Source: Companilactobacillus alimentarius DSM 20249 (GTDB taxonomy: Bacteria > Bacillota > Bacilli > Lactobacillales > Lactobacillaceae). Taken from it: 64,000 bases of DNA. A program made the translations under genes and the position numbers. How positions within the stretch are numbered: position 1 is the stretch's first letter; every line of letters starts with the position of its first letter. The DNA lies in the NCBI RefSeq assembly GCF_002849895.1, contig NZ_CP018867.1, positions 1,302,001 to 1,366,000 on the forward strand. Direction: 5' to 3'. A model generated the notes under the pieces. That model worked only from the letters and a program-made list of their open reading frames with translations, was not told the origin of the DNA and did no database searches. Positions 1-8,489 of this stretch are shown here, in pieces.

Positions 1-692
1 GTCATCAAGTCAAACTTTTCAAATTCTCTAGCTTTAACAAAATATTGTTCGATCTTGTCAGCAGTTAATTCCTTTGATTTAATTTTGACAACCTTAGGAT
101 CAGTCATGAATTTATCAGCAATCTTCATGATAGGTTTTGGCATTGTAGCTGAGAAAAGCAATGTTTGATGTTCATGAGGAACGTTTGAAAGGATATTTTC
201 AATATCTTCAACGAATCCCATATCTAGCATTTCATCAGCTTCGTCAAGTACAACAGTCTTGACATTGCCAAGTTTTAAGGTGTGACGGTTGATGTGGTCA
301 AGCATTCTTCCGGGAGTACCAACCACGATCTGAGGGTGATTCTTCAAGGCACGGATCTGTCTTCTAATATCTGATCCACCATAGACACATTGAACCTTAA
401 CCTTCTTGTCACTACCTAAGCGGTAAAGTTCTTCTTGTGTTTGAATAGCTAATTCTCTAGTTGGAGAGATAATCAATGCTTGAATGTTACTTGATTGAGT
501 ATCAACGGCATTTAAAATTGGTAAACCAAAGGCTGCCGTCTTTCCTGTACCAGTTTGAGCTTGTCCAATAACGTCATCACCAGTCATAACTAGTGGAATT
601 GTTTGGGCTTGGATAGGTGTTGTTTCCTCAAAGCCTGCTTCGTTAACGGCGCTCAGTAATCTGGGATCTAAATCTAATTCTTTAAATTTCAC
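1..692 (-). CDS. cshA: DEAD-box ATP-dependent RNA helicase (CshA-like), 3' end outside the window
   Basis: Only the N-terminal ~230 residues are present; the gene runs off the left edge. The RecA-like helicase domain 1 is clear: Walker A AQTGTGKT, motif Ia [12 protein letters not shown], Walker B DEAD followed by EMLDMGF, and SAT. Family members unwind RNA during ribosome assembly and mRNA decay with the degradosome. The start is a GTG at 692-690, preceded by GGAGG six bases away. murF lies just upstream on the same strand, a common order in lactobacilli. The name cshA rests on family and context; the C-terminal half needed to separate CshA from CshB is not visible. Confidence 0.9.
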   Translation of the reverse strand, partial: MKFKELDLDPRLLSAVNEAGFEETTPIQAQTIPLVMTGDDVIGQAQTGTGKTAAFGLPILNAVDTQSSNIQALIISPTRELAIQTQEELYRLGSDKKVKVQCVYGGSDIRRQIRALKNHPQIVVGTPGRMLDHINRHTLKLGNVKTVVLDEADEMLDMGFVEDIENILSNVPHEHQTLLFSATMPKPIMKIADKFMTDPKVVKIKSKELTADKIEQYFVKAREFEKFDLM

Positions 693-775
693 AAATGTCC
701 TCCATTTTTTAAAACACGATAAAATAACAATCTACCTACTCTACCACGTTTTATCCACAATCTCAATTGACACGA

Positions 776-2137
776 CTAAATTAGTTCATGTAAAACGCTT
801 TCTAAATGAATTCCATGACTGGCCTTTAATAAGATGGTGTCACTTGGTTGTAATTCTTGTTGCAAATTGCTTGTTAATTCACTCAGTTGATCTTTCCCAT
901 ACCAAAGAAGATTGCTTGAATTATATTTGTCGCTTAGTTTGTCACGCAAATACTTCATGTCATCGCCAACTAGATAAACTTTGGCAAAGTCTTTAGGATC
1001 AATGTGACTAGCTAGAGATTCATGCAATGATTTTGCAGCATCCCCGAGTTCGAGCATATCTCCTAAGACAATTATCTTTCGACCAGTCTTAATATCCTTG
1101 AGACTATGTAGTACTTCAATTGCTGCCGTAGGATTAGAGTTATAAACGTCGCTCAAAATATCAGCACCATTTTTAGCCTTCATCCATTCAGTTCTATTTG
1201 CAGTCACAAATAATTCTTGTAAAGCTTTTTGCATAGCTTCCGGTTTAATATGAGAGATTCGACCAACCAACATTGCTGCTAGAGCATTATTAACATTGTA
1301 TTCACCCATCATTGGAATCTCGAAATCAAGTTCTGGCCACAAATTAACTTTGAATTTAGTAGTTGTTTTACCAGGAACTATTTCAGTTGCATAAAGATCA
1401 TTGGAAGTGTGATTGCCGAACTTAAATTTAAGCTGATCTACTTTCTCAGCACGTTCTAACAATAATGGTTCATCTCCGTTATAAACAAAGGCGCCATCTT
1501 CATGCAGGTGATTTACGATTTCCATTTTGGCATCGGCAATTTTGTCTCTAGTACCAAAGAATTCGATGTGTGCTTCTCCAATCATGGTAATAACAGAAAT
1601 ATCTGGGCTAGCAATATTGCTTAAATGATCAATTTGACCAGGACGATCCATGCCCATTTCAACAACCAACACTTCTGTGTTAGTCGGCATATTTAAGATT
1701 GTGTATGGCACACCTATTTCATTATTGAAGTTTTGAGGTGTTTTAGCAACATTATTGCTTGTACTGAGAATTTTAGCAATCATATCCTTGGTAGTTGTTT
1801 TACCGTTGCTACCGGTCACGGCAATAACTCGTGGATTAACTTTTCTTAAATAATATTTGGCTAAAGTTTCAAACGCTTTTGAAACATCTTCAACTGTCAC
1901 ATATGGGATTTTGTTATTTGGAATATCATGGTCGTTTTGCCAAATAGTGGCGCTAACGCCATGCTCAATTGCACTGTTAATGAACTCATGCCCATCGCGC
2001 TCCCCTTGCAATGGGAAAAACAAATCTCCAGTTTTTGCCTTGCGACTGTCGAAACAAACCCCGGTTATTTCAACATCTGGTATATTTTCACTTTCGATTT
2101 TTAGTGCTGAGTAAACTTCCCTTAACTTCATCTTCAT
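776..2137 (-). CDS. murF: UDP-N-acetylmuramoyl-tripeptide--D-alanyl-D-alanine ligase
   Basis: Cytoplasmic Mur ligase that adds D-Ala-D-Ala to the UDP-MurNAc-tripeptide, the last soluble step of peptidoglycan precursor synthesis. At 453 aa it has the usual length. The ATP-binding loop TGSNGKTTT is at residues 108-116, followed by the Mur ligase central-domain signature with NFNNEIG and an EMGMD segment. An AAGGAAG site precedes two possible ATG codons (residues 1 and 3). It is followed by the helicase gene on the same strand after 83 bases and is divergent from the MFS gene at 2220. Confidence 0.95.
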   Translation of the reverse strand: MKMKLREVYSALKIESENIPDVEITGVCFDSRKAKTGDLFFPLQGERDGHEFINSAIEHGVSATIWQNDHDIPNNKIPYVTVEDVSKAFETLAKYYLRKVNPRVIAVTGSNGKTTTKDMIAKILSTSNNVAKTPQNFNNEIGVPYTILNMPTNTEVLVVEMGMDRPGQIDHLSNIASPDISVITMIGEAHIEFFGTRDKIADAKMEIVNHLHEDGAFVYNGDEPLLLERAEKVDQLKFKFGNHTSNDLYATEIVPGKTTTKFKVNLWPELDFEIPMMGEYNVNNALAAMLVGRISHIKPEAMQKALQELFVTANRTEWMKAKNGADILSDVYNSNPTAAIEVLHSLKDIKTGRKIIVLGDMLELGDAAKSLHESLASHIDPKDFAKVYLVGDDMKYLRDKLSDKYNSSNLLWYGKDQLSELTSNLQQELQPSDTILLKASHGIHLESVLHELI

Positions 2138-2219
2138 AAATAAACTTCCTTATTTGAAAAAATAATTTTATAAGATATAAACAAAAAAAGAGTATACTAA
2201 GATACTTAGAAAGGATTTG

Positions 2220-3458
2220 ATGTATATGGCATCTAGTACAAATGAGGTGCCTGAACCGAACAATTATTGGAAAAAGAATCTTATAGTCCTTTGGTTTAGT
2301 ACCTTTGTATCAGGTATTGGCTTTAGTATGATTACACCCTTTATGCCATTATACATTAACCAGTTAGGTAATTTCACAAAAAGTCAACTTGTGATTTGGA
2401 ACGGTATTGCCTTTTCATCAACCTTCTTGGTCATGGCGATCATCTCTCCAATTTGGGGTAAGATTGCTGATCGAAAAGGTCGAAAATTAATGCTGATCCG
2501 AGCTTCACTAGGTATGGCGATCGTTATTTTCCTACAGGCCTTTGTAACTGCTCCATGGCAATTAGTTGTTTTAAGACTCCTTCAAGGTGTCTTCTCTGGA
2601 TTCGTCAGTAATTCCAACACATTAATTGCTTCAACAGCTCCAAGATCTGAAAGTGGAAAAGCCTTGGGTACCCTAAATACCGGTGTTATTTCCGGTACGT
2701 TGTTAGGACCACTGGTTGGCGGTGTAATCGCACAGTATTTTGGTTATCGAATTCCATTCATGATAACCGGTTCATTACTTTTCATTGCCTTTATCTTAGT
2801 TACGATCTTTATTAAAGAAGATTTCAAACCGATTCCTAAGGGCGAGGAAGAATCAACCAAGGAAATTTTCCACAAGTTGAAAAATCCTAATTTGATTCTG
2901 GCGATGTTTGTTACAACTATGATTATTCAAACATCTAACAATTCTATCAACCCCATCATCAGTTTATACGTTAAGCAACTGATGCATAACTCCAGTCAGG
3001 TGACTTTAGTTGCGGGTGTAGTCGCCGCAATGCCGGGGATTGCTAATATCATCGCTGCACCAAGATTTGGTGCTCTAGGAGACAAGATTGGAACTGGAAA
3101 AATTCTAATTGGTGGTTTGATTTTTGCAATCTTAGTTTATATTCCACAAGCCTTTGTTACTAACGTTTGGCAATTGGCTGCCTTAAGATTTTTAGTTGGT
3201 GTCTCTGATGCCTGTCTAGTTCCGCAAGTTCAAACCATTTTGGCAAAGTATACTGATTCAAAATACACCGGACGAATCTTTGGTTACAATCAATCTTTCC
3301 AATCAGTCGGCAACGTCTGTGGACCACTTTGGGGTTCTTATATCACCAGCGCTTTAAGCTATTCAGCTGTCTTCATCAGTACCAGCGGTTTAGCATTGAT
3401 TAATTTCATTTGGGTCTTCACTCATTTAAAGTCACGGAAAAATAAAACTAAATTATAA
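2220..3458 (+). CDS. MFS multidrug-type efflux transporter (12 TM)
   Basis: About 412 aa with twelve predicted hydrophobic segments in two six-helix halves. The loop between helices 2 and 3 carries the MFS motif A variant GKIADRKGRK. The closest recognisable type is the drug:H+ antiporter group (PmrA/MdtG-like), so export of lipophilic compounds is the likely role; the substrate cannot be read from sequence. AAAGGA lies at 2210-2215, so ATG 2220 or ATG 2226 may be the real start; an upstream in-frame TTG at 2217 is less likely. A TATACT box at 2193-2198 may be its -10. Single-gene transcript, divergent from murF. Confidence 0.85.
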   Translation: MYMASSTNEVPEPNNYWKKNLIVLWFSTFVSGIGFSMITPFMPLYINQLGNFTKSQLVIWNGIAFSSTFLVMAIISPIWGKIADRKGRKLMLIRASLGMAIVIFLQAFVTAPWQLVVLRLLQGVFSGFVSNSNTLIASTAPRSESGKALGTLNTGVISGTLLGPLVGGVIAQYFGYRIPFMITGSLLFIAFILVTIFIKEDFKPIPKGEEESTKEIFHKLKNPNLILAMFVTTMIIQTSNNSINPIISLYVKQLMHNSSQVTLVAGVVAAMPGIANIIAAPRFGALGDKIGTGKILIGGLIFAILVYIPQAFVTNVWQLAALRFLVGVSDACLVPQVQTILAKYTDSKYTGRIFGYNQSFQSVGNVCGPLWGSYITSALSYSAVFISTSGLALINFIWVFTHLKSRKNKTKL

Positions 3459-3484
3459 AAATGCACTGAATCTGATTTCACTGC

Positions 3485-3518
3485 AAAAAAAAAAGCCATC
3501 CAATGGATGACTTTTTTT
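3485..3518 (-). terminator. Rho-independent terminator of rpmE2 (works on both strands)
   Basis: A hairpin (about seven pairs, one G-U on the minus strand) at 3495-3511 is flanked by A and T runs, directly after the rpmE2 stop codon. It faces the convergent MFS gene, so it may end both transcripts. Confidence 0.75.
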
Positions 3519-3765
3519 ATTTGTTGTCCAAACCATATTTCTTGTTGAAACGGTCGATACGTCCATCTGCTTGAGCAAACTTTTGTTTACCAGTGTAGAA
3601 AGGATGTGAATCTGATGAGATTTCAACACGAATTAATGGGTATTCTTTACCTTCGTAATCAGTTGTTTCTTGAGATTCAACAGTTGAACCAGCTAAGAAT
3701 TTCTTACCTGTTGATGAGTCCATGAAGACAACTTGATGGTAATCTGGGTGAATTCCTTGTTTCAT
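3517..3765 (-). CDS. rpmE2: 50S ribosomal protein bL31, type B (zinc-free paralogue)
   Basis: 82 aa, beginning [10 protein letters not shown] as in the bL31B family. It has no cysteine, so it lacks the CxxC zinc site of type A; such paralogues replace zinc-containing L31 under zinc limitation in Bacillus. I chose the inner ATG (3765) because AAAGGAG sits nine bases before it; the upstream ATG at 3786 would add seven residues (MAKERHR) that actually encode this binding site. Monocistronic with a terminator immediately after the stop. Confidence 0.92.
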   Translation of the reverse strand: MKQGIHPDYHQVVFMDSSTGKKFLAGSTVESQETTDYEGKEYPLIRVEISSDSHPFYTGKQKFAQADGRIDRFNKKYGLDNK

Positions 3766-3867
3766 TCTATGTCGCTCCTTTGCCATAAGTCCTTAACGGA
3801 AATATAGATTATAAATTACTAACAGTGTCTAATAATATCATGAGTTAGCCAATTATTCAATACAATT

Positions 3868-5316
3868 CTAATAATGTAAGTTGACTTTTACACTAGAAAC
3901 TGAATTGATTAAGTCAATATCGTGGTCAATCAACAGCATCGTTGGATGTTGTTTTTTTATTGCTTCGATAATTTGTTGCCGCGTGATGACGTCTAAATAA
4001 TTCAACGGTTCATCCCAGAAGTACAGATTAGCTTCTTCCGACAAGCTGACTGCCAAAGCCACTTTCCGACGTTGACCTTGACTCATCTGTTCTATTGGTT
4101 GTTCAAAGAGATAACGTTCAAAACCTAATTTACGTAAATTTGAAAAAACCAGTTCCGGTTCAATTTGTTTCTGTTTAGCCAATTGTCTGATTGTGCCTTG
4201 CAACTCATTATCCTGACGCAGATAGGAAATCTTTAGTCCCTTAGCCAATTGGATATCTCCACTCTGTTCAAAAAATTGAGATAACCCTAAAATATTTTTG
4301 ACAATTGAACTTTTTCCAATTCCATTGGGTCCCATAAGCGAAACAACCTGATTCACTTCTATTTTAAAATTAACTTGAGGGACCGTTATTCCCCCTTTTT
4401 TCAAAGATAATTCAACAACTTGTAGAAATATTTTAGGGTACTTTAATTCTTGATAATTAAACTTTAATTGCCCTTCGATCTCAATATTCTTCAATAAAGA
4501 CTGCTTCTCATTTACCGATTTATCAACTCGTTTCAGTACATGTTGTGCCTTTTTCATCATTTTTCTGGCAGTACTATCAGGATTAGCTTCTGATTCCAAT
4601 GCCCAATTTTTTCGTTCACTAGCCGTAACTTTTAAACGATTAATGTTTTTTTGCAACTGTCTTTTTTGAGATAATTCTCGTTCATCTTGACAATTCTTTT
4701 GCTGTTGCCAAGTATCAAAATTTCCTTTATAAATCGAAACTCCATTTCGATCAAGTGATATTACATGATTAATCACCAGATTTAAAAAACTTTTATCATG
4801 ACTTATAATTATAAATCCTTTTTTACCTTTTAAGTAATCGGCCACTGCTTTTCGACCTTCAATATCTAAATGATTTGTTGGTTCATCAATCAGTTGAAAA
4901 CCTGATTCATCAAGAAACAGAATAGCTAATAATACTTTAGTTTGTTCACCAGGACTTAATGTTGAAAATTCTTGTTGCAAAACATCCACATCAACTTGTA
5001 ATTTTTCTAGCTCAATTTCAATTTTCCAAAGATCATAATCTTCTAATTGAGCCAAATTTTTAATAACTTCAACAGTTGGAATATTCTTATCAATAATCGC
5101 CTGTGGATAATAATAAAAATTCAAATTAGAAACTATTTCTCCTGAAAAATTTAATTTTCCAATTATCATTTTTAGTAAGGTTGTCTTACCACGACCATTA
5201 CGTCCTATCAAACCTAGTTTCCACGACTCATCTATTTTTAAATTGATCTTATTGAAAAGATCTGTCGCCATTTGATCATATCTAAAACTAACATCTTTTA
5301 TTTGTATTGTTCCCAT
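3868..5316 (-). CDS. Lsa-type ABC-F ATPase, copy 1 (short interdomain linker)
   Basis: 482 aa with two ABC domains and no membrane segment, the ABC-F layout of ribosome-bound ATPases; Lsa/Vga-like members displace lincosamides, pleuromutilins and streptogramins A from the ribosome. Visible motifs: Walker A GRNGRGKTT and signature LSPGE with DEPTNHLD in domain 1; GPNGIGKSS, MSQGQ and DEPLNYLD in domain 2. Both catalytic Glu residues are present. The linker between the domains, the part that reaches the ribosomal tRNA/drug site, is about 16 residues shorter than in copy 2 at 5427-6923. Its last ~100 residues are virtually identical to copy 2. Start ATG with GGAGG ten bases upstream. Function in resistance is inferred. 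Confidence 0.85.
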   Translation of the reverse strand: MGTIQIKDVSFRYDQMATDLFNKINLKIDESWKLGLIGRNGRGKTTLLKMIIGKLNFSGEIVSNLNFYYYPQAIIDKNIPTVEVIKNLAQLEDYDLWKIEIELEKLQVDVDVLQQEFSTLSPGEQTKVLLAILFLDESGFQLIDEPTNHLDIEGRKAVADYLKGKKGFIIISHDKSFLNLVINHVISLDRNGVSIYKGNFDTWQQQKNCQDERELSQKRQLQKNINRLKVTASERKNWALESEANPDSTARKMMKKAQHVLKRVDKSVNEKQSLLKNIEIEGQLKFNYQELKYPKIFLQVVELSLKKGGITVPQVNFKIEVNQVVSLMGPNGIGKSSIVKNILGLSQFFEQSGDIQLAKGLKISYLRQDNELQGTIRQLAKQKQIEPELVFSNLRKLGFERYLFEQPIEQMSQGQRRKVALAVSLSEEANLYFWDEPLNYLDVITRQQIIEAIKKQHPTMLLIDHDIDLINSVSSVKVNLHY

Positions 5317-5332
5317 AAGAAAAATACCTCCG

Positions 5333-5361
5333 ATGTAGTCAAGAATTTATCTGGACTACAT
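5333..5361 (-). promoter_or_regulatory. Leader hairpin immediately before the ABC-F copy 1 ribosome binding site
   Basis: Perfect 8-base arms (ATGTAGTC / GACTACAT) separated by 13 bases lie directly upstream of the GGAGG at 5327-5331. A short upstream ORF starting at the ATG inside GGAAATGAAAGGG (about 5415) also fits in this 110-base gap. The arrangement may modulate translation, but no competing structure was found, so the role is open. Confidence 0.4.
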
Positions 5362-5426
5362 AAATTTATATGACGAATTAAAAAATTTCTTTCTCAATTT
5401 TAAAACTCCCTTTCATTTCCACATAA

Positions 5427-6923
5427 TCATTTACGTAGTTCAATCTTTTTACTAGAAACTGAATTGATTAAGTCAATATCATGGTCAATCAACAACATCG
5501 TTGGATGTTGTTTTTTTATTGCTTCGATAATTTGTTGCCGCGTGATGACGTCTAAATAATTCAGCGGTTCATCCCAGAAGTACAGATTAGCTTCTTCCGA
5601 CAAGCTGACTGCCAGAGCCACTTTCCGACGTTGACCTTGACTCATCTGTTCTATTGGTTGTTCAAAGAGATAACGTTCAAAACCTAATTTACGTAAATTT
5701 GAAAAAACCAGTTCCGGTTCAATTTGTTTTTGTGTTGATAACTGTCTAATAGTCCCCTTTAATTCATTATCTTGTCGCAAATAAGAAATCTTTAAATTAT
5801 TAGCCATCAAAATATTACCAGTCTGTGTAAAAGGTTGTGACAATCCCATAATTTGTCTAAAGATTGTCGTCTTACCAATTCCATTCGGTCCGACTAAAGA
5901 CACTACTTGATTGCATTTCACTTTAAAATTTACTTCTGGAGTCACAATATCCTCGTGTCTCAATTTTAAATTCTCCACTTGCACAAATATGTCAGGATGA
6001 TTTCTTTTTTCGTAATTTAATTCCAGTGGTGCTTCTATTTCGATGTTTTTCAACAAAGTTTTCTTTTCGTCAATTGCAGAATTAACACGCTTCTCAGCCG
6101 TCTTAGCTTTTTTCATCATTTTAGCAGCCTTGGTTCCGATAAAACCTTTATTAAGATGCACCTTTTCGTGATATTGTTTCCGATTCTTATGTGCTTCTGT
6201 TTGGCGTGACCAATTCTCACGTTTTACAGCAGTCTCATGCAAGCGATTGATATCCTTTTGCAATTGAACCTTTTCATTAACTTCATGTTGATTTTGTAAT
6301 TCCCACTGCTTTTGCCAAGTATCAAAATTTCCCTTGTACACCGCTACATCACTACGATCAATCGAAATGACATGGTCAATTACTGGATTTAAAAAGCTCT
6401 TATCATGGCTAATCACAATAAAACCTTTTTTCCCTTTGAGATATTCTGAAACAATCTTTCTACCTTCAACATCTAGATGATTGGTTGGTTCATCAATTAA
6501 TTGAAAACCTGATTCATCAACAAACAAAATTGCCAATAAAACTTTAGTTTTTTCACCTGGACTCAATGTTGAAAATTCTTGTTGCAAAATATCCACATCA
6601 ACTTGTAACTTCTCTAACTCAATTTCAATTTTCCAAAGGTCGTAATCTTCTAAATGTGCTAAATTCTTAACGACTTCAACGGTTGGAATATTTTTATCAA
6701 CAACCGTCTGTGGATAATAGTAAAAATTCAAATTGGAGATAATCTGACCTCGATACTGCAATTGGCCTAGCAACATTTTCATCAACGTTGTTTTCCCTCG
6801 ACCATTTCGACCGATTAAACCTAATTTCCAACTTTCATCGATTTTCAAATTCAAAGTATTAAATAAGTTATCCGCCATTTGGTCATATTTGAAACTGACA
6901 TTTTCTATTTGAATTGTTCCCAT
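5427..6923 (-). CDS. Lsa-type ABC-F ATPase, copy 2
   Basis: 498 aa, the typical length of Lsa-type ABC-F proteins. Two ABC domains with GRNGRGKTT, LSPGE and DEPTNHLD, then GPNGIGKTT, MSQGQ and DEPLNYLD; a full-length charged linker (around residues 230-275) lies between them. The start is ATG 6923, with GAGG nine bases upstream; the GTG at 6938 overlaps that binding site and is rejected. Its 3' 279 bases match copy 1 with only four mismatches, whereas the rest is clearly more diverged. The 5' leader holds a short ORF and a terminator/antiterminator pair, suggesting drug-induced expression. Confidence 0.87.
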   Translation of the reverse strand: MGTIQIENVSFKYDQMADNLFNTLNLKIDESWKLGLIGRNGRGKTTLMKMLLGQLQYRGQIISNLNFYYYPQTVVDKNIPTVEVVKNLAHLEDYDLWKIEIELEKLQVDVDILQQEFSTLSPGEKTKVLLAILFVDESGFQLIDEPTNHLDVEGRKIVSEYLKGKKGFIVISHDKSFLNPVIDHVISIDRSDVAVYKGNFDTWQKQWELQNQHEVNEKVQLQKDINRLHETAVKRENWSRQTEAHKNRKQYHEKVHLNKGFIGTKAAKMMKKAKTAEKRVNSAIDEKKTLLKNIEIEAPLELNYEKRNHPDIFVQVENLKLRHEDIVTPEVNFKVKCNQVVSLVGPNGIGKTTIFRQIMGLSQPFTQTGNILMANNLKISYLRQDNELKGTIRQLSTQKQIEPELVFSNLRKLGFERYLFEQPIEQMSQGQRRKVALAVSLSEEANLYFWDEPLNYLDVITRQQIIEAIKKQHPTMLLIDHDIDLINSVSSKKIELRK

Positions 6924-6975
6924 AGAACAACACCTCACTTAAGGTGTGTTGTGGATCGACTTTAATAAATTCGAC

Positions 6976-7002
6976 AAAAAAAGAGAACGCTAAACAGCGT
7001 TC
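6976..7002 (-). terminator. Intrinsic terminator in the leader of ABC-F copy 2 (attenuator)
   Basis: A perfect 7-bp stem (6985-6991 with 6996-7002, loop of 4) is followed on the minus strand by seven U (6982-6976). It lies about 50 bases before the ABC-F start and 170 bases after the murA stop. It could end murA transcripts, but the overlapping alternative hairpin and the short ORF point to attenuation. Confidence 0.7.
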
Positions 7003-7029
7003 CCTAGTTTACTTTTGGGAAGCACTGTT
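6993..7029 (-). promoter_or_regulatory. Candidate antiterminator hairpin competing with the terminator
   Basis: On the minus strand AACAG (7029-7025) can pair with CTGTT (6997-6993) and TTCCC (7021-7017) with GGGAA (7004-7000), with a 3x2 internal loop and a 12-base terminal loop. The downstream arm uses bases of the terminator stem, so both structures cannot exist together. The upstream arm lies inside the short ORF 7009-7062, so a translating ribosome would block it. Confidence 0.55.
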
Positions 7030-7062
7030 GAGAATTTCAAGCCGAGCCAAATTACACACCAT
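7009..7062 (-). CDS. Putative 17-codon leader peptide upstream of ABC-F copy 2
   Basis: ATG-GTG-TGT to TAA, 17 codons (MVCNLARLEILNSASQK). Codons 12-16 overlap the upstream arm of the antiterminator. There is no evident Shine-Dalgarno; AT-rich -10-like sequences (TATACA, TATAGA) lie just upstream, so the transcript may start very near the ATG. The arrangement fits ribosome-mediated attenuation, as known for several Gram-positive ABC-F and erm genes. The peptide itself is not recognised. Confidence 0.45.
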   Translation of the reverse strand: MVCNLARLEILNSASQK

Positions 7063-7174
7063 ATATTTCTATATTTGTATAATTTTTAACTCAAGCTTAT
7101 CTTCTCAACGGCGCACTTCCTCTCTTGTTTTAATCTATCTATAAAGCTACCAATTTAAATTCTTAAAGTCAAGG

Positions 7175-8449
7175 CTAAACCAAATCATCTTTGCCGATCA
7201 ATTTTACATCAGCGTTCAAGCAATGAAGTTTCCAAACAACTTGATCGTATCCACGTAAAATATTTTCAGCATGATCAATCACGGTTTGACCATCAGCCAA
7301 TAGTCCGGCAATCATCAAACAAGCTCCTGCTCTGATCTCTTCTGCTGTCACATTAGCGCCCTTTAATTTGGTACCGCCATGAACAAAAATCAGATCATTT
7401 TCGCTAGTGATATTAGCACCCATTTTTGTCAATTGAGCAATATGTTTTACTCGTTTTGGATAGATTGTATCAACGACCATTGCCTCACCACTAGCTTTCA
7501 TCAGTAATGGAGTAATTGGTTGTTGAAGATCTGTCGCAAAACCTGGATATGGCATTGTCTTAATATTAACGGCCTTTAGATTAGGAGAGGGTTTAACGAA
7601 GATACTATCTTCACCAACCTCTAAATTAACGCCCATTTCATCAAGCTTAGCTAAAAAGGCATCCAAATGTTCACTGATAATATTTTTCACCAAAATATCA
7701 CCACCATTAGCTGCAGCTAAACTCAAATAAGTTCCCGCTTCGATCCGGTCTGGAATAATAGTGTGGGCATTATTCGAACGAAGTGTCTCTACACCTTCAA
7801 TTCTAATAGTTTCTGTCCCTACACCACGAATGACTGCTCCCATGTTATTCAAAAATGTTGCTAAATCAATAATTTCTGGCTCCTTAGCAGCATTTTCAAT
7901 TATAGTTGTTCCCTTAGCCTTAACAGCTGCCAGAATAACATTAATTGTTGCCCCTACTGAAACCATATCTAAAAAGATTTTAGCTCCTTTAAGACCTTCT
8001 TCAGGAGTTGTAATAATGATTTGCCCATGTCTGTTCTCAACGTGTGCACCTAGTGCTTCAAATCCTTTGATATGTTGATCGATCGGACGTGGTCCAATAT
8101 CATCCCCACCGGGAAAACCAACAACTGCTTTACCAAAACGACCTAGCATTGCTCCCATAAAATAATATGAAGCTCTCAAGCTACTAACTTTTCCACTAGG
8201 TAATTCAGCAAAATGGATTTTTGTTGGATCAATTTTTAGTACATCATTATTCATTTCAGAAGTAACGTTCATATCTTTTAAAATTGAACGCAAATTTTTT
8301 ACATCTCTAATTTGTGGTACCGAATCTAACACTACAGGTGTCTCAGACAAAATGGCAGCTGGAATCAAAGCTACGGTACTATTCTTAGCTCCGCCAATTG
8401 TCACTTCACCTGATAATTTTTTCCCACCGTTGATTACAAGTTTTTGCAT
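7175..8449 (-). CDS. murA: UDP-N-acetylglucosamine 1-carboxyvinyltransferase (EPT family), Cys-to-Asp variant
   Basis: 424 aa; transfers enolpyruvate from PEP to UDP-GlcNAc, the first committed step of peptidoglycan synthesis. The family Lys is at residue 22 (GGAKNS). At the position of the catalytic Cys115 of E. coli (GGC-AIG) this enzyme reads GGD-DIG (Asp116, codon GAT). Asp at this site keeps activity but prevents fosfomycin alkylation in other bacteria. It follows pyrG with a 40-base gap, the usual rpoE-pyrG-murA order. Firmicutes often have a second murA (murZ) elsewhere; this one sits in the position commonly called murA2. Confidence 0.93.
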   Translation of the reverse strand: MQKLVINGGKKLSGEVTIGGAKNSTVALIPAAILSETPVVLDSVPQIRDVKNLRSILKDMNVTSEMNNDVLKIDPTKIHFAELPSGKVSSLRASYYFMGAMLGRFGKAVVGFPGGDDIGPRPIDQHIKGFEALGAHVENRHGQIIITTPEEGLKGAKIFLDMVSVGATINVILAAVKAKGTTIIENAAKEPEIIDLATFLNNMGAVIRGVGTETIRIEGVETLRSNNAHTIIPDRIEAGTYLSLAAANGGDILVKNIISEHLDAFLAKLDEMGVNLEVGEDSIFVKPSPNLKAVNIKTMPYPGFATDLQQPITPLLMKASGEAMVVDTIYPKRVKHIAQLTKMGANITSENDLIFVHGGTKLKGANVTAEEIRAGACLMIAGLLADGQTVIDHAENILRGYDQVVWKLHCLNADVKLIGKDDLV

Positions 8450-8489
8450 AAGCTTTTTCCTAACTATATTTAACTACTTCAAAAGAAGA

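Noticed and set aside
6985-7002. Treating this hairpin only as the murA terminator
   Set aside because: It lies 170 bases past the murA stop, and the competing hairpin plus short ORF fit attenuation better, though dual use is possible.
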